A stretch of DNA of 64,000 bases from Thamnaconus septentrionalis (Eukaryota > Chordata > Actinopteri > Tetraodontiformes > Monacanthidae), in contig CM020508.1 of the NCBI GenBank assembly GCA_009823395.1, positions 1,619,015-1,683,014 on the forward strand, read 5' to 3'. Below, in pieces: positions 58,084-64,000 of the stretch; position 1 is the first letter of the stretch, and each line of letters opens with the position of its first letter. The notes below the pieces were generated by a model. That model made no database searches. It was given only the letters and a program-made list of their open reading frames with translations, and had not been told where the DNA came from. Made by a program: the position numbers and the translations under genes.

Positions 58084-61000
58084 TCTTTCTTTTTGTGTGC
58101 CTTTTCAGTATAATTATTTATTTCCTGACCTGCTGCCAACAGTTTGTTAATCGGGTGATTTTTCTCATACATTTTGCCTAGTATTCCCCACATTCATCCA
58201 AAATCACCTTCACCTGTGTTTTTCATTTTTCCTTTGAAACAATAATCAGCGTCTCTGTGCTGTCACTGAACTCTGCAAAAATGAGAAAAGTTTGTCCTTG
58301 ACTTCTGGACAGGAAGGACTTTAGCTCTGTTGCTGAGGACAGTAGGGATTGTGGTCCACCAGATCTGGAGTCAGTTCATGCTGAACGAAGTCCAGAAGGC
58401 CAAACGCACTGCGACAGATTCCACCTTCCCATCCGCCCTGTCAACGCACTGCTTGTACATCACCCTCTATCAGGATAGAGTGGAGGTGCATTAGAACAAG
58501 CGCAAACAGAAAACAGCGTCTTCCCCAGAGCTGTAAAAGCAGTCGCTCGCTCCCCTGTAGGGAAACACTCACAAGCCCCCTACACCTCCACCCCACAACA
58601 CACACACATACACACACGCACGCGCTCCTCCTCTGACATACAATAAACACACACACACCTTTGCTGACAATCAAACAGAGCATCCGTCCTCTGCAATAAG
58701 AAAATCACACAGTCACAACATTTCGAAGACTGTCACCAGGCTGCACTTTATTAACTTTTTCTAATATTTTCTCTGTAAGTGTTTTTCCCCCAATGGGTTT
58801 TTATATTTTTCATAAATGATTCATATAAATGTCTTTGTTATCTAAGTTGCCGTCTCTGCGAGCCGCAGTTAGCAGGCTGTAATCAGAAGGCTAAGCATGA
58901 TGTTTTCTGGCTTTAATGAATTAATCAGTCACCAGAAGCTGCTCCCAAATGGATTCTGGGATGTAATGGAAATATTTGGATGAGGGACCTTCAACATTTG
59001 AGGCTACACACGTGTGGGGAAAAAAACAGAAATATATGAGAAAGAACATTGAATAAAAAATAAAAAACACAATATGACAACTGTGTAAAACCATTTTCAC
59101 AACAAGGTCATGTGTCTATTTCTGCTTCTTCACTTTTGACTTCTCTCTCTCTCTCTCTGACCATTAGCAGCTGGAAAGCCAGTCTTTCCATTCTTCCTTC
59201 CTTCCATCTCCGCCAGCAGCGAACCACGGCACGCCGCACTTCTCTCCAGATTGCTGCTGCTACTTTGCTGTTTCACGAGTGGTGCACTCTTAACGGTGTG
59301 GTTTTGCATGTGTCCTTGTGCTCGCCTGTTGCCTCAGACACCAACAATAAGGAAGATAAAGAACCTTGAATGTTCCTTTTTTTGTATTTTGAACTCAACA
59401 GGGGCTCAAATTTAATTGGCTTCAGATTCTTTTATTTCACAGCCAGAACATTTTTTTTAAACAAAAAATAACGTTCTTTTTCCTTCCCAGCAGTGCAGCA
59501 TGTGCAGTTTTGTTTTTTGTTTTTTGCCATGTTAATGTTTTTCATTCATGCAGTGGCGGTCACCTGGGAAACAATCAGGATGTGTGTGTCTGTCTCTGAT
59601 GACAATGTGTGTGTGCCTACACACTGTCCTTCATGCTTACACCTAAAAGCGTCATGAAGTTTTCTGCTCTCTGTTCCCGTCCTCGCTGTCTTTTCCTTTT
59701 CTTTTTTCTCTAATTTGTACCAACAGCAGTTGCAAGGAAATGAAAAGGAGACTCACCTCTTTGACCCCAAACAAGCCTCCAGATCAATAAGCTACAGAGA
59801 GATAACTACACCAGAGAGCAACAGGTCTTCCAGGAACTCAAGAGTGCAGATATTTTTGGCCTTAATGGAAAAAAAAAAATCTTTGCCGAGGCAGCGGAGG
59901 TCTGGAGAAGGAGATCAAAGACATTTAGCCACTGACATCAGTTTTATTATAAAGCCTGGTTTGACTGCTGTTAAAGTCTAAAAGGTGCAAAACTTGATAA
60001 TTTGCCAACGTGAAGCTAGGAAGTCCAGGTTCAGTGGAAAAGATGAAGGGATCTACTTGAAAAAGAAAACAAAAGTTTTGATCTTCAGAAATATAACAAG
60101 CAGCATGAATGACCAGAGGTGGTGATGAGGACGGCAGCAGCTACCACAGACTCAGTGCTAGCTGTGTAATCATTATTACGTTCGGTTTTCTTTGCTCATT
60201 AAGGAACAATTAACAGAACTCATAATGGCTTATCAGCAAAAAGCCGTTTCCATATGAATGCCCTCGTTCAAATAGTTGTTGTTGTTGCACTTCATGGCGA
60301 GAAGGGTCACATTCATTCATGCCCTTCAAGCGAGATGTGACTGCTTTTTCCGAAGATGCATTCTAGATGACAAGACGATGGGATTGTTGCCCTGGAGGGA
60401 TCAGCTGGTTCTCCTTTGGATTGCTGATAGTGCTTTGAGACAGCTTAGGATGTGATTTACAGTAGATATAAAAATTGATTGATTGATTCATTCATTCATT
60501 GAATTCTTTGTTGATTCAGGAGATTTTTTTTCATTTTTCATTTGTAAATCAATCAGTCTTTCCACCTTTAATTTGCTGACTTGCACCACAGACTTGTTCC
60601 TCTCAATTAATGCGTACAGTAACTGCTTGGGTGCTGACCAACATCTGGGTTTTGCATTAAACGTGCCGTGGAATTGATGGAAACTCATCCAAACTTTTTT
60701 TTTTTTACAACATTTATTCTTTGGAAACAGTTCAACACTTTGCATTTATGCATAAAACATATGGCAAACGGCACATAAAATAATACAAATGTTTGCAGAG
60801 TGCGCGTTAAAAATAGTGTGGTAAAGTCTGAATTCTGACAAATCCACATTAAAAAAGCTCTGATCTGCTCCCGACTGGTTTGAATTCTCATCAACCGGGA
60901 GCTGCAGCCACGGTTCAGCTGTGACAGGACCAGGAAGCTGCCAGCTTGGTGAGTTTTGTTGAGAATGTTGTATGTGAAGGTGCCGACAACATCCAACAAC

Positions 61001-61570
61001 AAAAAGAAAGCAATATACGATCTGACAAATATTTCAAAACTCACCCTCACACTTTGATATTCCGTCTTTGTGATGCTGCAATGGCACTTTCATCTGCAGC
61101 TTTGTGATGTTTGTTCAAAAAGACTTTCTAATCGCAGGAGCAGCTAAAACGTGTTTCAGCTTTTATCTAAAGCCAACAGGCTCTAATGCTGAGAACAGGA
61201 TTAGATCACGCAAAAAAGAAAATATCACCCATACCTTTTTTTTTCTTTAAAAATTTTATATACTAAACAGATAGTAAAGTGACATCTGGATTTGGACAGA
61301 TGAGCTTTTAGTCCTTGAAAATATCTTGGCCTCTTTTCAATAAATGTAAACAGAATCTTGTTCCCATGAGCTTTTGACTTGTCTTGTCGCTCAGCACACA
61401 ACACTCATCAACAAACAACGCACTGACTTCCTGTAACACCACAACTCTGACACAAAACACAAACGTGTACAGCACAAACAAATATCATCTACATCGTGCC
61501 AAAGCTGAGAAAAGACAGGATGTTGTTGGAGGGTGGTGGTCTTGGTGGTGGTGGCGAGCCGCGGCAAAGG
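58084..61570. other. Long stretch without a recognised gene
   Basis: No exon or named element is supported. There are CA tracts near 58600-58660, a (CT)n run at 59142-59158, and at 60361-60490 a degraded LINE-like tail (GTGCTTTGAGACAGCTTAGG and a GATT repeat). If the exon candidate at 61575-61900 is real, part of this could be its 3' UTR. Confidence 0.35.
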
Positions 61571-61574
61571 AAAA

Positions 61575-61901
61575 GAAATCAGCTGCTGTACAGCGAGTCT
61601 CCATTTTCATTGTGATGTGGCATTGAGGGCGCTCTTCCCTGCTTGATCCCATTATATTCCTGATTCAGTGTCCGGACCTGGTTGAGGACGTGTGCCTGCA
61701 GGTGAAGGCTCGTCGGCTGGAGCTGCAGCCTAGGTGGGGCCCTCCACGTTGATGGAGGTGACGGTGGCCATGAAGCAGCGCTGGAACAGGCGGTCCGGGT
61801 CAGGGGCTGGTTGTCACAGTCCAGCTTCCCCCTCACAAAGTGTTTCCTGAAGCCCTGGGGCCCCGACGGGGCGCCCACATGACTCGGTCCCGCTCCCTGT
61901 G
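61575..61901 (-). CDS. Possible terminal exon of an unidentified minus-strand gene
   Basis: On the minus strand an acceptor GTCTGTTCCACAG (exon from 61901) is followed by GC-rich, codon-like sequence reading PQGAGPSHVGAPSGPQGF and RKHFVRGKLDCDNQP. The same frame stays open to a stop at 61579. A +1-type change at about 61805 would switch to RLFQRCFMATVTSINVEGPT and an early stop at about 61736. I cannot name the protein, and the exact frame is unsure. Confidence 0.35.
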
Positions 61902-62100
61902 GACCTGTGGAACAGACGAGAGAGAGGGAGAAAAAAAAGAGACTAGTTAGCTTTTTTTTTTTAATTTTTGGTGTTGAAAGCTTTTCCTATGCAAGGATCT
62001 TATTTAATATGACCTCTTAGTGGGGCGTACATGCAAAGACCAGTCAGGGCATGACCTCCAGGGGAGGAGGAAGAGGCGGAGCTACAGCCAGGGTGTAGTC

Positions 62101-62456
62101 CAGGGGTGGAGAAAATTTGTGACTGGTGGGCCACGATGGGTTCTAATATTTGACAGAGGGGCTGGAGTAGGAGCAGATGGATGGAGTGTTTTGGTGACCC
62201 ACCTCATAGGAGAAAAATATATATCATGGGATATGTGGAAATCATGTGCTATTCATGGCAACAGAAAATTAATCTTTGAAGCCCCATTGTATTTAAATCT
62301 TTATTGAAATTACTCTTGAAACACCAACAAAAAGAATGAAATACAGCTATTTTATTTCTCACCGACTATTAATATAATTTCTTCAAGTTTGACAGGCCGG
62401 ATTAAAAAGCTTAACGGGCTGCATATGGCCCCCGGGACATAGTTTGCCCATACCTG
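62101..62456. mobile_element. hAT MITE
   Basis: The left end CAGGGGTGGAGAAAATTTG and the right end (complement of CAGGTATGGGCAAACTATG) are inverted. GTGTAGTC and GAGTAGCC flank it, an 8-bp duplication with two differences. GGGCCACGATGGG and GCATATGGCCCCCGGG mark the subterminal hAT core. Confidence 0.7.
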
Positions 62457-63916
62457 GAGTAGCCGCTGCTGCGGATTGGTGGAGTTTGTGTGTCTGTATG
62501 TGCGTGGATGCTGCAGTGAGGTTAGTGTGATTAGAGCAACACAAAACTTCATCATTAGAAGAAGAGCAGAGAGCCAAAGGTTCTCAAGTTGAGTTTAGGT
62601 CTTGTGTTTTGCAAGGTGCATCTCTTTTTCTCATTGGCTCTTATCTGAATCTGTGCAGTGAATCCAGCGGAACTGGAAAAACATCCCGTCTTCCAAGTCA
62701 GGATAGTTTTAAAAAAAATAGTGGAAAACTTGAAGTTGAAGTGAGAGAAATCACAAGTTTATCGCTATAATTGCAGATAAAGCAGACCCCATCGTGGACA
62801 ACTGTCTGTCTTTCTGTCTTCTGTTCAGTTTCTGTCGTCTGAAACTGAGTTTTCAGGGACATTTGCTCTCATCCATAATTCACCGGAGAAGCTGGCGGTA
62901 AAAACAAATTCTGATATGACTTGAGGGCAGGAAAAGTGTTTCCATTTCTCCAAGCCAAAACAAAATGCAAAAATCAACCATTTCTTGTGCATTCCTGAGT
63001 TGACAGCTGATGACCCAATTGCAAGGCTGCTCTGGGTGAACAGCCAGGGGAAAAAAGAAATGATGCTGCTGCAGCATTCTGTCTTCAAGTTTCTTATTTG
63101 GTGGAAAGAAACATAAACTAAGCAGATTCTTTGCACCCTGGAGTCCCTGGAGAGCGCCACCTAGGGGATGAAAGGGTACAGCGCGCTTCAAAAAAAAAAA
63201 AAACAGCAACAAAAGAACCAGGCAGGTCAGAATCGACTGCTGCTGTATGAATCATTGATTAACATCTCATCCACGTAGTGTTCATGGAGCCTCGCAGAGG
63301 CATTCACACCTGCCGCCTCCAGCCAGCCTACACAGGTTTTGAGAATTCTAGGAATTATTTATTTCATTTTATTATTTTGATGTTGCCAAAAAATTTCAAA
63401 CAAGATATTCTTCAAAATGCAAATCAAAAAGGCTGTGTGGAAATTCACTAACTAAGTAGCTGTGAAAGCACAGAACAACTCCAGACAGGTGCTTGTCCTC
63501 TCCGTGGTCGAGGTTCTGGACAACAAAAAAGATGAGAAAAAAAAACAAATCGGAAAACAGAGGCAATGCAGGCATTCCTGTTGAAATGCCTACCGGAGAG
63601 AAATGGGTGGATGATTTTCATATTTGAAATTAAAGCTCTACACACAGGCTGGAGAGGCTCTGCAGTGCAGAACCTTCCCCTTTAAACCGTCCTGAGGTAA
63701 AAAAAAAAAAACCTTTATATAAGGACCACCATCTAACCTACATGCTGCATAACGAAAACTGCCAAATACTCAAGATTCTCCACAGTGTTCTATTTTCCAA
63801 TATGGATTCTAATTGTCCTTATGGTCAAATTATTCCACTTTCTTGTCTAAGTAGCCGGTGATGCACGAACAATGACCTGTAACAAGCATCACATAAGTGG
63901 CATTTCCATTTCCTCA

Positions 63917-63976
<60 letters not shown>

Positions 63977-64000
63977 AGGCGGTGGCGGTCATTCACTTCA
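62457..64000. other. Intergenic or intronic, no gene recognised
   Basis: Nothing coding is supported. A (CA)n microsatellite lies at 63920-63973, and A-runs occur near 63190 and 63702. Confidence 0.4.

Overview
This window is nuclear DNA from a ray-finned fish, most likely a teleost. The evidence is three spliced vertebrate genes together with typically fish mobile elements: an I/Nimb-type LINE, CR1/L2-type LINEs, a DIRS element, Mag-like and other Ty3/gypsy elements, PIF/Harbinger, hAT, MULE and piggyBac-type DNA elements, and a tRNA-headed SINE. There are long (CA/TG)n tracts. Host genes fill only a small part of the 64 kb; most of the rest is nested, mostly broken, transposable elements.

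Host genes. (1) Positions 9-3671, plus strand: the last four exons of a peptidase E / alpha-aspartyl dipeptidase gene (family S51). Its introns hold a 6 x 67 bp tandem repeat, an intact SINE, a piggyBac-like fragment, a 76-nt palindrome and a long TG tract next to an acceptor. (2) Positions 44748-46728, plus strand: a complete eight-coding-exon akr1a1 (aldehyde reductase) gene of 324 codons, with a possible 5' UTR exon near 43310 and a hAT MITE upstream of the coding part. (3) Positions 52684-47267, minus strand: a complete nine-exon gene of about 692 codons that I recognise as the homologue of human C19orf44, a conserved protein of unknown function. Genes 2 and 3 converge tail to tail across about 360 bp. 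A possible terminal exon of a fourth, unidentified minus-strand gene lies at about 61575-61900.

Element layout. 4574-9020: region bounded by Harbinger-like inverted ends, with a broken Myb/SANT-like ORF and an unclassified fish repeat that ends in double-hairpin repeats. 9029-14193: Ty3/gypsy element that has lost its RT core. 14440-17800: DIRS element (minus) hit by a SINE-tail insertion. 18397-20470: CR1/L2-type LINE. 20461-27085: I/Nimb-type LINE split by a nearly full-length CR1/L2-type LINE (22012-26095). 29007-29700: Harbinger MITE with TTA target duplication. 30926-31588, 48920-50423 and 57663-58083: near-identical young LINE tails. 31605-34130: fold-back composite of about 190-bp units with telomere-like motifs, gypsy LTR/gag and gypsy RNase H pieces. 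34136-42877: large element with inverted ends and a spliced MULE transposase gene (minus), itself hit by a piggyBac-type MITE (36637-37586) and a very young Mag-like LTR retrotransposon with two identical 154-bp LTRs and a GGTTC target duplication (38340-42791). 54826-56540: RTE-type LINE (minus).

I see no clearly new gene system. The best leads are the junction palindromes in the split Nimb LINE, the fold-back composite, the young Mag element whose LTRs are identical but whose pol is broken, the spliced MULE gene, and the lineage-divergent C19orf44 homologue. All family names come from reading the sequence; no database was searched.
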